Origin: Gammaproteobacteria bacterium
GTDB lineage: Bacteria > Pseudomonadota > Gammaproteobacteria > UBA9214
NCBI GenBank assembly: GCA_029859555.1
Contig: JAOUCV010000162.1
Span: 1 to 5,604 of the forward strand
Direction: 5' to 3'
Length of the DNA: 5,604 nt
The number at the start of each line of letters is the position of its first letter. Positions within the stretch are counted from its first letter, which is position 1. The notes under the pieces are model-generated. The model made no database searches and was not told the DNA's origin. It saw nothing but the letters and a program-made list of their open reading frames with translations. This document shows, piece after piece, positions 5,570 through 5,604 of this stretch. Position numbers and translations under genes: made by a program.

Positions 5570-5604
5570 ATGAACCCTGTTCGTTGCAGCTTGTTTCCTA
5601 GGCG
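5570..5604 (+). CDS. Possible start of a further gene, cut by the window edge
   Basis: An ATG lies 11 bp after the stop of the Cys-rich gene and its frame is open to the end of the window, reading MNPVRCSLFPR. Only about eleven codons are visible and the upstream AGAG is a weak ribosome site, so this may be chance. If real, it would be the second gene of the putative light-controlled transcript. Confidence 0.2.
   Translation, partial: MNPVRCSLFPR

Overview
The window looks like a chromosomal segment of a non-phototrophic, probably marine or freshwater gammaproteobacterium. That is inferred from protein style and moderate GC; nothing in the sequence fixes the genus. Almost every gene belongs to a family known or suspected to act in bacterial light and near-UV responses, so I read the window as part of a light-response (LitR/CarH-type) regulon. 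I see no RNA genes, insertion sequences, CRISPR arrays or strong intrinsic terminators.

Left part, plus strand (2-1733): a 5'-truncated TudS(DUF523)-DUF1722 fusion of the RudS type, a tRNA 4-thiouridine eraser. Ten bases later comes a stand-alone MoaB/Mog/CinA-N domain protein. The second gene converges on and overlaps by 20 bp a minus-strand operon. That operon (4133 down to 1714) encodes a MerR-type regulator with a cobalamin-binding domain, followed 11 bp later by a class I DNA photolyase.

Right part, plus strand (4252-5604): divergent from the regulator are a small Sel1-repeat protein and, 4 bp later, a Blc-type lipocalin lipoprotein. A 211-bp gap without a convincing gene leads to a small four-cysteine protein (5373-5558) and possibly the first codons of another gene at the right edge.

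The element that ties the locus together is a 22-bp sequence found twice: in the regulator/Sel1 divergent gap (4151-4172) and just in front of the Cys-rich gene (5345-5366), 18 of 22 bases identical. It is built from TRTAC-type half-sites 11 bp apart, the spacing known for CarH operators. The simplest model is that the regulator represses its own operon (photolyase), probably the Sel1-lipocalin pair, and the Cys-rich gene in the dark, and that light releases them. The products would repair UV-damaged DNA (photolyase), remove the near-UV-sensitive tRNA base s4U (RudS) and handle damaged membrane lipids (lipocalin). The roles of the Sel1, CinA-like and Cys-rich proteins are unknown.
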